A DNA stretch of 64,000 nt from JAYODW01 sp038116745 (lineage in GTDB: Bacteria; Pseudomonadota; Gammaproteobacteria; Ga0077536): contig JAYODW010000018.1 in the NCBI GenBank assembly GCA_038116745.1, positions 1 through 64,000 on the forward strand. Direction: 5' to 3'. Every line of letters starts with the position of its first letter. Position 1 is the stretch's first letter. The position numbers and the translations under genes were made by a program. A model generated the notes under the pieces. That model did no database searches, was not told the origin of the DNA, and saw nothing but the letters and a program-made list of their open reading frames with translations. Shown here piece by piece: positions 52,219-61,265 of this stretch.

Positions 52219-53634
52219 ATGGACGACAAAGTCAAAACATCGACCGACCCGACCCGACAACCCTACGCTGGCTATCACCTGCGTCGCGACCGCACCCGCG
52301 CCGAACTCGATGTCGAGCTGACGCACTGCGGTCCGGGGACGCCCATGGGCGAATACATGCGACGCTTCTGGCAGCCGGTGTGCCTGTCGGAAGAGCTTAC
52401 CGACGTGCCAAAAGCCATACGCATCATGAACGAAGACCTGGTCGCCTTCCGCGATCGTCGCGGCCGGGTTGGTGTGCTGGAGCGCCACTGCCCGCATCGG
52501 GGAACCTCGCTCGAGTACGGCATCATTCAGGAGCAGGGGATCCGTTGCTGCTATCACGCCTGGCAGTTCGACGTCGACGGCTCCATCCTCGAGATGCCCT
52601 GCGAGCCGGCGGACAACAGGATGAAGGACAACCTGTTCATCGGGGCCTATCCAGCCTTCGAGCGCCACGGTCTGGTCTTTGCGTACATGGGACCGCCTGC
52701 CGAGCGTCCCGAATTCGACGAGTACGACCCTTACCATCTGCCCGGTGACGGGCATCTGGTGGCATTCTCCAACGTGTATCCCTGCAACTGGCTGCAGGTC
52801 CACGAAAACCTCGTCGATCACTTTCACTCTGCAGCGCTGCACAACAACATGACCGTGGCCAGCGTCGACCAGGCCATCAGCGACGGCGTCAGCCTCGGAC
52901 AGGGTTTCCGCACCATGCCGCTGGTGCGCTGGGAAACAACACGGGACGGCAACGGCATGATGTTCGCCGCTGCCCGACGGGTCAGCGACGAGCGCGTCTG
53001 GATCCGCATCACCGAGATGACCCTGCCCAACCTGTGTCACACCTCTTCGGTCGCGCCCAGTGCGGCCGAGCAGCGCCACTCGACCGTAGGCATGACCCGC
53101 TGGCACGTTCCGGTCGACGACCACAACATGATCAGTTTCGGCTGGCGCCACTTCAACGACGAGGTCGATCCGGCGCATTTCGGACGGGAGGAAGCCTGCG
53201 GGATCGACAAGGTCGATTTTCTCGCCGGACAGGTCGGCGACCGCACTTACCGCGAGGGTCAGCTGGCTCCGGGTGACTTCGAAGCCATCGTCTCGATCGG
53301 CACGGTTGCGCCGCACGCGCTCGAACACCCCGCGCGCTCTGATGTCGGGGTTTACATGTGCCGCAACCTGCTACGCAAGGCGGTCCGCTGCGAGACGCCG
53401 GCGGACAGCACTCGAGCCGCCGCACGCGCCGCCGGGGATACCCTGCCACTCTACTCTTCCGACTCCGTCCTGCATCTGCCGCGGCAGCCGGACGATCAGG
53501 ACTCCGCGCTGCTGATGGCCACCGCGACCCGCATGCTGGAGGTGATCCGTGAGATAGATGCGCAGCCCAGCCACGAACGCCAAGCGCACGTACGCCGGCG
53601 GCTGGACGAGATCGACGGCGGGGGTCGGGTATGA
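52219..53634 (+). CDS. Rieske non-heme iron oxygenase, alpha subunit
   Basis: This 471-residue protein has a Rieske [2Fe-2S] domain with CPHRGTSLEYG and CCYHAWQFD (CxH and CxxH), then a catalytic domain with NWLQVHENLVDHFHSAALH holding the Asp, two His and mononuclear iron ligands. Such enzymes hydroxylate or demethylate aromatic or N-methyl substrates and need a separate reductase, which is not seen here. It follows the 470-residue gene by 87 bases, so it may belong to the same operon. Confidence 0.93.
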   Translation: MDDKVKTSTDPTRQPYAGYHLRRDRTRAELDVELTHCGPGTPMGEYMRRFWQPVCLSEELTDVPKAIRIMNEDLVAFRDRRGRVGVLERHCPHRGTSLEYGIIQEQGIRCCYHAWQFDVDGSILEMPCEPADNRMKDNLFIGAYPAFERHGLVFAYMGPPAERPEFDEYDPYHLPGDGHLVAFSNVYPCNWLQVHENLVDHFHSAALHNNMTVASVDQAISDGVSLGQGFRTMPLVRWETTRDGNGMMFAAARRVSDERVWIRITEMTLPNLCHTSSVAPSAAEQRHSTVGMTRWHVPVDDHNMISFGWRHFNDEVDPAHFGREEACGIDKVDFLAGQVGDRTYREGQLAPGDFEAIVSIGTVAPHALEHPARSDVGVYMCRNLLRKAVRCETPADSTRAAARAAGDTLPLYSSDSVLHLPRQPDDQDSALLMATATRMLEVIREIDAQPSHERQAHVRRRLDEIDGGGRV

Positions 53635-53798
53635 GGGCGCGCTGCCACCCCTCCGCTCCGCAGTCAGCTTATCGGGCTCAGGGCTGCAGCATGATGTCCG
53701 CCTGAACACAGCTTCCGCATCAGCCGCACGGTTCTACAGACCATGTGTGTGAGTCGGGTGATATAACGCAACTCTGCCCACTCGCCGGAGTTCGCACC

Positions 53799-54350
53799 AT
53801 GTCACTCGAGAGCGCCTACTACCTCAGTCAGATCGTTGCAGCGTTCGCTGTCGCGGGCTCCCTGCTTTTCGTCGGTCTGCAGATGCGGCAGAACGTCCGT
53901 ACGCAGCGGGCCATCATGCACCAGGCCGTCGTCAGCCGGACCCTGGATACCACCAAGTTTTATTACACCTCCCCGCACGCAGAGGTTTTTGCCAAGCTGA
54001 GCTCAGTTGAGGAGTCACTCGGGCTGACTTCAGGCGAGGTCGCCATTGCCGGCGGCATCCTGCGCCTGAACATCATGAATCTCGAGGAAGCGCATTGGCA
54101 GCGCGACAACGGCTTTCTCACGGAAGACGCCGTGCAGAGCACGATCGCATCTTCGCGGCGCCTCTTCGCCATGCCTGGCGTGCGCGCAGCGTTCAGCGTC
54201 TGGCGCGAAGCGTTCTCCGCATCCCAGATTGCGCTTGTAGAACGCCTGGGAATCCTGGAGCACGACCTGATGGAATACCGCTTCGAGGATCTATGGGCAG
54301 CAAATATGCGCAGCATGATGGAAGCCGGGTTTATCTCGCGCGGAACCTGA
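53799..54350 (+). CDS. Hypothetical protein with one N-terminal membrane helix
   Basis: From the ATG at 53799 the product is 183 residues. An N-terminal hydrophobic helix (YYLSQIVAAFAVAGSLLFVG) is followed by LQMRQN and a helical cytoplasmic domain. This layout is common among uncharacterised proteins of marine bacteria. It is separated from the Rieske gene by 164 bases. A longer frame starts at 53745 but lacks support. No function is assigned. Confidence 0.7.
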   Translation: MSLESAYYLSQIVAAFAVAGSLLFVGLQMRQNVRTQRAIMHQAVVSRTLDTTKFYYTSPHAEVFAKLSSVEESLGLTSGEVAIAGGILRLNIMNLEEAHWQRDNGFLTEDAVQSTIASSRRLFAMPGVRAAFSVWREAFSASQIALVERLGILEHDLMEYRFEDLWAANMRSMMEAGFISRGT

Positions 54351-54564
54351 ACGGCACCCGAACCGAAGGCCTCAGAGCAATCCGTCTGGCTCTGAGCACC
54401 ATGCCGCGATTCGCCGCGCTGGACGCTCCAGCGCTGACACGACCCGCCGACAACGCCTGAGTGTAAGCCCCCCCAAACAGACTCAGCGCAGCATATCTCC
54501 GCTTCTCCGGCTTGCCCTTTATGCAGACCGCTGCGTCTTCGATCCCGCCAGAGCCGGCGTCTTA

Positions 54565-56208
54565 TCAGCGCATCTTCGTCGTGCGCATCGCCAGCACGCT
54601 CGGCGGCGCATCAAACGTCTCTGCGCTGGCCAGATCCCAGAACACGTCGAACACCGGGATATCCGGGACCACACCCTCGCGGAGCTCGTTGGGACGCACC
54701 CAGTCGTGCAGTGCCGCCAGGGAACGTATCTCCGTGGACGAAATGCGCCTGACCAGATGCTCCGGACCGAGCTCGTCCGGGTGCGTCAGACCCGCGGCGC
54801 TCAGCAGTTCCTGCAACGCGTGCAGCGTGTTCTGGTGAAAACGCCACACCCGCGTGGCTTTGTCTTCGGGAACAAGCGCCCGATAGCGGCTGGGATCCTG
54901 AGTCGTCACACCGGTAGGACAATGTCCGGTATGACACGTCTGTGAGTGAATACAGCCCAGCGCGAACATGAAACCGCGCGCCGCGTTACACCAGTCCGCA
55001 CCCAGCGCACAGGCGCGCGCGATATCGAATGCGGTGACGATTTTCCCGGCCGCCCCGATGCGGATCTCGCCCCGCAGGCCAACGCCGACCAGCGTGTTAT
55101 GGACCAGCAGCAGTGCTTCTTTGAGCGGCGCGCCGACATGATCACTGAATTCCAGTGGCGCCGCGCCGGTGCCGCCCTCTGCCCCATCGACGACGACGAA
55201 ATCCGGTGTGATGCCGCTTTTGATCATGGCTTTCACGATCCCGAACCACTCCCACGGATGGCCAATGGCCAGCTTGAATCCGGTCGGTTTGCCCCCGGAT
55301 AGCTCGCGCAGGCGCGCCAGAAATTCGAGCAGCTCCATCGGCGTGCGGAAGCTGCTGTGCGATGCCGGCGAGATGCAATCCTCGCCGAGCGGCACGCCCC
55401 GCGCCTCGGCGATGGCGGCATTGACCTTGGCGCCTGGCAGCACCCCACCATGTCCGGGCTTTGCGCCCTGCGACAGCTTGAGCTCGATCATGCGGACCTG
55501 ATCTGAGGTCGCATTTTCCGCAAAGCGCCCCGAGTCAAAAGCGCCGTCATGATTACGGCAGCCGAAGTAGCCGGATCCTATCTGCCACACAAGGTCGCCA
55601 CCGTGCTCTCGGTGGTAGGCGGAGATCGAACCCTCACCGGTGTCATGAAAAAAGCCGCCGCGTTGTGCGCCCGCATTCAGCGCCAGGATTGCTGGCGGCG
55701 ACAGCGCGCCGTAGCTCATCGCGGAGATATTGAACACCGACGCCGAGTAAGGTTTCGTGCAGTCGGCCGACCCGACCTGGATACGGAAATCGTGACTTTC
55801 AATCCGGCTGGGCATGATGGAGTGGTTAATCCACTCATGGCAGGCCTCATAGACATCAAGCTGCGTCCCGAATGGCCGCTTATCCTCCATGTCCTTGGCG
55901 CGCGAGTACACGATTGAGCGCTGCACCCGCGAAAACGGTACCTGTTCGGTGTCGTTCTCGAGGAAATACTGGCGGATCTCCGGTCGTACAAACTCGAGGA
56001 AAAACCGGATGTGCGAAAGGATCGGGTAATTCCGTCGAATAGCGTGTCGGGTCTGGAACAGATCGACCACCCCAACGAGCGACAGGGCTCCGGCTGCAAC
56101 GGCGAGCACCCAGCACAGCATGCTCGCGGTCAGCAGAGCCAGCAGCAGGCTGGCCGCGGCGGTAAAGACGCAGCCAGCAAAAAAGAAATAGCGGGAAGGG
56201 AACTTCAT
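54565..56208 (-). CDS. Membrane-anchored FMN-binding glutamate synthase-family protein
   Basis: This 547-residue protein starts at 56208, where GGAG lies six bases upstream (the frame opens four codons earlier). Two N-terminal hydrophobic segments (about 8-50) precede a soluble GltB central-domain barrel: ISAMSYGALSPPA, KPGHGGVLPGAKV, VVVDGAEGGTGAAP, GAAGKIVTAFDIARA. The Cys cluster CIHSQTCHTGHCPTGV should bind the 3Fe-4S centre. It lacks the glutaminase domain, so it may use another amino donor or act as a flavin oxidoreductase. Neighbours are an aminotransferase and an amidase on the same strand. Confidence 0.88.
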   Translation of the reverse strand: MKFPSRYFFFAGCVFTAAASLLLALLTASMLCWVLAVAAGALSLVGVVDLFQTRHAIRRNYPILSHIRFFLEFVRPEIRQYFLENDTEQVPFSRVQRSIVYSRAKDMEDKRPFGTQLDVYEACHEWINHSIMPSRIESHDFRIQVGSADCTKPYSASVFNISAMSYGALSPPAILALNAGAQRGGFFHDTGEGSISAYHREHGGDLVWQIGSGYFGCRNHDGAFDSGRFAENATSDQVRMIELKLSQGAKPGHGGVLPGAKVNAAIAEARGVPLGEDCISPASHSSFRTPMELLEFLARLRELSGGKPTGFKLAIGHPWEWFGIVKAMIKSGITPDFVVVDGAEGGTGAAPLEFSDHVGAPLKEALLLVHNTLVGVGLRGEIRIGAAGKIVTAFDIARACALGADWCNAARGFMFALGCIHSQTCHTGHCPTGVTTQDPSRYRALVPEDKATRVWRFHQNTLHALQELLSAAGLTHPDELGPEHLVRRISSTEIRSLAALHDWVRPNELREGVVPDIPVFDVFWDLASAETFDAPPSVLAMRTTKMR

Positions 56209-56336
56209 CAAGCACTCCATGCTGGCCCCGGGCCAGCAGAACCGGACACCACAGACGGCCCATCACGACCGATTAAAGAGTAACTCCGGTGCAGGGGTCA
56301 GTCTTCTCCCGCTCCAGTCAGGACCGTGGTCCGCAA

Positions 56337-57440
56337 TCAGCCGCCCAATGATTCCATCAGCGTCGTGACCACACGCTGCTGAGTCAGCGGATCCAGGAAT
56401 GGATGCAGCGGGAGACTCAGGACACGCGCCGCGGCGCGTTCAGCCACGGGGAAACTGCCCGGCCCGTATCCCAGTGCGGCGAAAGCGGGCTGCAGGTGCA
56501 GCGGTATCGGGTAGTGCACCGCGGTCGGTATTCCGGCTGACTCTAGCGCCTGCCGGGCATGCTCGCGATCGTCGAGCTCCACGGTGTACTGCGCGTACAC
56601 CGAGCGATTGCCGTCTGTAATCGACGGCGTCACCACCCGACCAGACGCTGCCCGCAGCAGATCAGAGTAGCGCTCGCCCGCCGCTTCTCTGGCCACCAGC
56701 TCGTCTTCGAACGCCGGCAGTTTGGCGAGCAGCACCGCGCACTGCAGCGTGTCCATCCTGCCGTTCAGGCCGAGCACCGGATGGTGGTACCGACGGTCCT
56801 GGCCGTGGACGCGGATCTCCCGCATGCGTTTCGCCAGCGCATCGTCATCGGTAAAACAGGCACCGCCGTCGCCGTAGCAGCCAAGCGGCTTGGAAGGGAA
56901 AAAACTGGTGCAGCCAATGTCGCTCAACGCGCAGGAACGACGGCCGCGATAGCGCGCGCCGAAGCTCTGCGCCGCATCCTCAATGACCGGCAGACCATGC
57001 GCGGCTGCGATGCGGTTGATCGCAGCGAAATCCGCACACTGGCCATACAGGCTCACCGGCATGATGGCGCGCGTCCGGGGTGAGAGCACCGATTCGAGGC
57101 GCACCGGGTCGAGGTTGTATGTGCGCGGTTCAATGTCCACGAACACGGGCCTCGCACCCAGCAGCGCGATGCTTTCGGCCGTGGCAATAAAACTGAAAGG
57201 CGTGGTGATGACCTCATCGCCCGGCGCGATCCCCAATGCCATCATGGCAATGAGCAGGGCATCGGTCCCGCTCGAAACCGTGATGCAGTGCCGACTGCCG
57301 GTGAATGCCGCGAGGGCGGCCTCAAGCTCGGCTACCTCGGGCCCCATCACGTAAGCGCCGTGATCGAGCACGGCCTGGATACGGCGGTCGATCTCCGGCT
57401 TGAGCTGGCGGTACTGGGTTTTTAAATCGATAAAGTCCAT
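56337..57440 (-). CDS. DegT/DnrJ/EryC1 aminotransferase, WbpE-like
   Basis: This 367-residue PLP enzyme has MDFIDLKTQYRQLKPEIDRR, SSGTDALLIAMMALG, VIEDAAQSFGARYRG and the PLP lysine in TSFFPSKPLGCYGDGG. Overall pattern and length closely resemble Pseudomonas WbpE, which aminates UDP-3-keto-GlcNAcA on the way to O-antigen diacetylamino sugars. No wbpA, wbpB or wbpD partner is adjacent, so the true substrate may differ. It lies between the glutamate-synthase-like gene and the amidase. Confidence 0.85.
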   Translation of the reverse strand: MDFIDLKTQYRQLKPEIDRRIQAVLDHGAYVMGPEVAELEAALAAFTGSRHCITVSSGTDALLIAMMALGIAPGDEVITTPFSFIATAESIALLGARPVFVDIEPRTYNLDPVRLESVLSPRTRAIMPVSLYGQCADFAAINRIAAAHGLPVIEDAAQSFGARYRGRRSCALSDIGCTSFFPSKPLGCYGDGGACFTDDDALAKRMREIRVHGQDRRYHHPVLGLNGRMDTLQCAVLLAKLPAFEDELVAREAAGERYSDLLRAASGRVVTPSITDGNRSVYAQYTVELDDREHARQALESAGIPTAVHYPIPLHLQPAFAALGYGPGSFPVAERAAARVLSLPLHPFLDPLTQQRVVTTLMESLGG

Positions 57441-57484
57441 CAGACGTGTGCTTGGTCGTAAGCGATGCAGCGCAGGGGTCAGGA

Positions 57485-58894
57485 CTACCGAGCTGCACTG
57501 ATATCAGGGCGCCGCCGATGCCAGTCGGTAGCGCTCTGGTAGGCTGCGCCGGCCGCAATCAGCTTGTCCTCTTCAAAGTGGCGCCCGATCAGCTGGAACA
57601 CGATCGGCAATCCCTGATGGTTGAAGCCGCAGGGCATGATGACGCTCGGATGCCCCGACAGATTGAACGGGCAGGTGAATCGATGAAAGCCGGCAATCAT
57701 GTCGTCATCCACGTTCTCCATCTGCTGCATGGTCGGCACGAGGAACCCGAGCACCGGTAGCGCCAGCGCGTCGATGCGGGTGAAGAGTTCGTTCACCTGG
57801 CCGCGGAAAGCCTCGCGACGCAGCAGCAGCGCCTGGTAGTCGCAGCCGCTGAGACTGTTGCCAAGTTCAAGCAGCTGGGTCAGCGCCGGTCCGTAAGCGT
57901 CGCGGCGGGCTGGGAAGGTGTCGCGGTGTGCCAGCGCCGTCTGCACCGCACAGATCCCGAACCAGTCCCAGATCATGTCCGACACATCGGGTACGGTGAC
58001 TTCTCTTACCTCGGCGCCGGCGGCTGCAAGCTCCGCCACGGCGGCATCCAGCGCCCGCGCGATCTCGGGGTCGACATCGCGACCGATCCATGCCGGATCG
58101 ATCCCCAGAACCAGGCCCTCGCACCCGCGTCCGGCTGCCGACCGGTAATCCGGAACGACCTGTTGCGCGGCCGTCGGATCGCGTGGGTCGGGTCCGGCAA
58201 TCACACCGAGAAGAGTCGCCGCATCGACCACCGACCGCGCAAACGGGCCCACGTGGTCCAGCGAGGCGGCAAGCTCGAACACACCATGTCGCGACACCCG
58301 CCCCCAGGTCGGCTTGATCGCGGTCGCGCCGTTGGCTGCTGCCGGAAGCCGGATCGAACCACCGGTCTCTGAGCCCAGCGCAGCAACACACAGGCCACCG
58401 CTAACCGCCACCCCGCTGCCGCTTGAGGAGGCGCCCGACCAGTGTGCGGCAGACCAGGGATTCCGCGGTGCCGGAAAAGGCGGACAGTGCTCAGCGTAGA
58501 CCCCCTGGGTCAGGGTGAGCTTGGCCGTCAGGACAGCACCGGCACTTTCCAGACGCTCGATGACGGTAGCGTTGTCGCTCGCGAGATGCTCACGATGCAA
58601 CCCCATGCCCCCTGTTGTGGGCACACCGCTCATGTCAAAAATATCTTTGACCCCGATGGGCACACCTGCCAGCGGTCCCGGTCTCTGTCCCTGGGCGAGC
58701 GATTCGTCGATGGCTGCAGCGCGGGCCCGCGCGCGCTGGCGCAGGTCGGTGATGATCGCGCCGAGCGCGGGCTCCAGGCGGTCGACCTCGCGCAGCTGTG
58801 CTTCGAGCAAAGCTGTCGCGGTGACGCCTCCGGCAGCAAGCTCACGCACGATGGTGGCCACATCCATTGCGAACAGGTCCTGTGTCTCACCCAT
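57485..58894 (-). CDS. Amidase-signature family hydrolase
   Basis: From the ATG at 58894 (MGETQDLFAMDVATIV, with AAGGGGA upstream) the product is 469 residues. The Ser-cisSer-Lys triad is visible: the Lys in GVPIGVKDIFD, the cis-Ser in GASSSGSGVAV and the nucleophile in GSETGGSIRLPAA. It hydrolyses amides to acid and ammonia or amine; GatA-like transamidation is unlikely without gatC and gatB. It fits a pathway taking up a nitrogenous compound. The frame reads further upstream without similarity. Confidence 0.92.
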   Translation of the reverse strand: MGETQDLFAMDVATIVRELAAGGVTATALLEAQLREVDRLEPALGAIITDLRQRARARAAAIDESLAQGQRPGPLAGVPIGVKDIFDMSGVPTTGGMGLHREHLASDNATVIERLESAGAVLTAKLTLTQGVYAEHCPPFPAPRNPWSAAHWSGASSSGSGVAVSGGLCVAALGSETGGSIRLPAAANGATAIKPTWGRVSRHGVFELAASLDHVGPFARSVVDAATLLGVIAGPDPRDPTAAQQVVPDYRSAAGRGCEGLVLGIDPAWIGRDVDPEIARALDAAVAELAAAGAEVREVTVPDVSDMIWDWFGICAVQTALAHRDTFPARRDAYGPALTQLLELGNSLSGCDYQALLLRREAFRGQVNELFTRIDALALPVLGFLVPTMQQMENVDDDMIAGFHRFTCPFNLSGHPSVIMPCGFNHQGLPIVFQLIGRHFEEDKLIAAGAAYQSATDWHRRRPDISAAR

Positions 58895-59052
58895 ACCCGC
58901 TCCCCTTACTTGCGGCGTCAGCCGAGAGGCTGCGCAGTCTAAACCCTTACCTGGCGCCTGCTCAGCGCTGACAGCAGCTTGTCTCAGCGCACCGGCAGCC
59001 ACTACAACGCAGTAGCATCTCCAGGCAGGCAAGACTATCAACGGGCACGACT

Positions 59053-60123
59053 ATGGAACTAGGCATCTGCGTCGCTTCAAAGATCGACGACATCGACTAC
59101 ATCGTCCGCGCCGAGGCGCTCGGCTACACGCACGCCTGGATCGCTGACAGCCAGATGATCTGGAGTGATCCCTACGCCGTGCTCGCGCTGGCCGCCACGC
59201 GGACGCGCACCATGCGCCTGGGCACCGGTGTAGCCGTGGCCCCGACCCGCCCTGCGCCGGTCACTGCGGCCAGCATCGCCACCATCAATGCCCTGGCGCC
59301 CGGTCGTACCTTCCTTGGCATCGGCACCGGGAATACCGCCATGCGGGTGATGGGCCACAAACCGATGCCCATCGCAGAATTCGACAACTACCTCGGGACC
59401 CTGAAGCCGCTCATGCACGGCGCAGAAGCCGATTTCCGCTGGCGCGGGCGCAGCGCCCCGGTACGGCACATCATGCCGGATTCAGGTTTCGTAAATTTCG
59501 TTGATCCGATTCCGCTCTACGTCTCCGGCTTCGGGCCCCGAGCGCTGGGCCTGGCGGGCAAACATGGGGATGGTGTCGTCCTTTCCATCCCACCCGATCC
59601 GCGCCATATGCCGGGCGTGTGGGCCAGTATCGAACGCGGCGCTGAAGCCGCCGGCCGAGCGCTCGACCGCGCCGCCTATCGCGCCGCGACGCTGACGACG
59701 ATGGTCGTGCTGCGGCCGGGCGAGCAACCTGACTCTGCACGGGCGAAGCGACTCTGCGGCGCTTTTGCCATGGCTTCCCTGCACTACACCTACGATCGCT
59801 GGCGCCAGACCGGTCAGCCACCCGGGCGTGCCGTGCGCGATATCTGGTCGGACTTCTGCACCCACATGGAGAGCTTCGATCCTGCTCGCCGTCACCAGTT
59901 CGTGCATCGGGGCCATAACTGCTGGGTCGAGCCCGACGAGGAGCGTTTCCTCACACGCGAACTGCTGACTTCGACCTGCATGCTCGGCACGGCAAGCGAA
60001 CTTGTCGACCGCCTCGGCGCCCTCGCTGAAAACGGGCTGGACGAGGTCACGCTGCTACCGCCACTGGAACCCCGCTACGAAGTCATCGAACAGGTCGCGG
60101 CGGATGTAATGACGCAGCTCTGA
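59053..60123 (+). CDS. Luciferase-like (LLM class) flavin-dependent oxidoreductase
   Basis: This 356-residue protein of the luciferase/methylene-tetrahydromethanopterin reductase type has LGYTHAWIADSQMIWSDPY, MRLGTGVAVAPTRPAPVTAA, GRTFLGIGTGNTAMR and PIPLYVSGFGPRALGLAGK. It is the second LLM enzyme in the region and is not closely similar to the one at 47203, so it may act at another step. It is divergent from the amidase and convergent with the ABC ATPase. Confidence 0.9.
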   Translation: MELGICVASKIDDIDYIVRAEALGYTHAWIADSQMIWSDPYAVLALAATRTRTMRLGTGVAVAPTRPAPVTAASIATINALAPGRTFLGIGTGNTAMRVMGHKPMPIAEFDNYLGTLKPLMHGAEADFRWRGRSAPVRHIMPDSGFVNFVDPIPLYVSGFGPRALGLAGKHGDGVVLSIPPDPRHMPGVWASIERGAEAAGRALDRAAYRAATLTTMVVLRPGEQPDSARAKRLCGAFAMASLHYTYDRWRQTGQPPGRAVRDIWSDFCTHMESFDPARRHQFVHRGHNCWVEPDEERFLTRELLTSTCMLGTASELVDRLGALAENGLDEVTLLPPLEPRYEVIEQVAADVMTQL

Positions 60124-60148
60124 CAGCCGACAGGCTCAAGAAGAGCTT

Positions 60149-60168
60149 ACCCGGCAGCCTCCCCGGGT
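60149..60168. terminator. Short hairpin between convergent LLM and ABC genes
   Basis: ACCCGG/CCGGGT arms with an 8-base loop lie in the 50-base gap between the stop codons. There is no T-run, so this is a weak terminator candidate. Confidence 0.35.
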
Positions 60169-60173
60169 CGCGT

Positions 60174-61265
60174 TCAGGCCGAATTCAACAGCAGTCGAAT
60201 GACCTGCTGATCGCCCTCTACGCCCGACGCAATTGATTCGCACAGGTTACGGATGATGGCCAGGCTGAAATCCTCGGCCGCTGCCTCCGCATCCAGAGGC
60301 CGTGCCGCCGCGGCGCTCGTCGAGAGCACGATGGAGATTCGGCGGCTTTGTTCCCCGAATTCGACGCGCAGCGTCAGGGGCGCCTGATGCAAGCCGGGTT
60401 TGTATTGCTGCAGAAGTTCCTCGACCAGCAACAGCACCCGTCCGCGCATCATCGCGTCGAGAGCATGCTTGTCGAAGAAACGCTCGAGCTCGCCGTTCAG
60501 GTGGTAGAGATCAAAGTCCGGTGACACGACCTCGGCCTGATAGCTGCGCACACGGTTGATGAAGACCCGGGTCTTCTCTCGCTGCGGGTTATCGAAAATC
60601 TGCGCGGGCGGACCCTGTTCGTAGATCACACCCTCGTCCATGTAGAACACGCGGCTCGACACATCCCGCGCGAAATCCATCTCGTGAGTGACGATGATCA
60701 TCGTCATACCTTCCCGTGCGAGATTACGGATCACCGAGAGCACTTCGCTGACCATGGTGGGATCGAGCGCCGAGGTAGGCTCGTCGAACAGGATCACCTC
60801 GGGGTCCATGGCCAGACAGCGCGCAATCGCCACCCGCTGCTTCTGGCCGCCCGACAGCTCATCCGGAAAGCTGTGCGCCTTTTCACCGAGGCCCACAAGA
60901 CGCAGCAGCTCCAGCGCTTTCGCCTCGAGCTCGGCGCGGGGGATGCGCTTCAGCCTGGTCGGAGCAAGAGTCAGGTTCTCCAGCACGGTCAGATGCGAGA
61001 ACAGGTTGAAGCCCTGGAAAACCATGTTCATGCGCTGCCGCACCCGGGTGACGTCAGTCGCCGGATCCAGCATGTCCTTGCCATCGACAAAGATTGCGCC
61101 ACCCGTCGGCTGCTCGAGCAGATTCAGGCAACGCAGAAACGTGCTCTTGCCGGTCCCCGAGGGGCCAATGACGGAGATCACTTCCCCCCTGGCGATCTCG
61201 GCGCTGACATCACGCAGCACATTTAAGCTGCCGAAAGTTTTGGCCAGATGCTCGACGCGGATCAT
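60174..61265 (-). CDS. Amino-acid-type ABC transporter ATP-binding protein with C-terminal extension
   Basis: From the ATG at 61265 the product is 363 residues. Residues 1-245 are a GlnQ/HisP-type ATPase with Walker A GPSGTGKST, Q-loop VFQGFNLFSH, signature LSGGQKQRVAIARC and Walker B VILFDEPTSALDP. The last 110 residues are extra (LYHLNGELERFFDKHAL, RGRVLLLVEELLQQY, LRVEFGEQSRRISIVLS) and resemble an anti-sigma/histidine-kinase-type ATPase fold. The start overlaps the permease stop (ATGA), so the two are coupled. Confidence 0.92.
   Translation of the reverse strand: MIRVEHLAKTFGSLNVLRDVSAEIARGEVISVIGPSGTGKSTFLRCLNLLEQPTGGAIFVDGKDMLDPATDVTRVRQRMNMVFQGFNLFSHLTVLENLTLAPTRLKRIPRAELEAKALELLRLVGLGEKAHSFPDELSGGQKQRVAIARCLAMDPEVILFDEPTSALDPTMVSEVLSVIRNLAREGMTMIIVTHEMDFARDVSSRVFYMDEGVIYEQGPPAQIFDNPQREKTRVFINRVRSYQAEVVSPDFDLYHLNGELERFFDKHALDAMMRGRVLLLVEELLQQYKPGLHQAPLTLRVEFGEQSRRISIVLSTSAAAARPLDAEAAAEDFSLAIIRNLCESIASGVEGDQQVIRLLLNSA

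Noticed and set aside
52198..53328. 376-codon minus-strand frame
   Set aside because: Antisense to the Rieske oxygenase gene, which has both iron-binding motifs.
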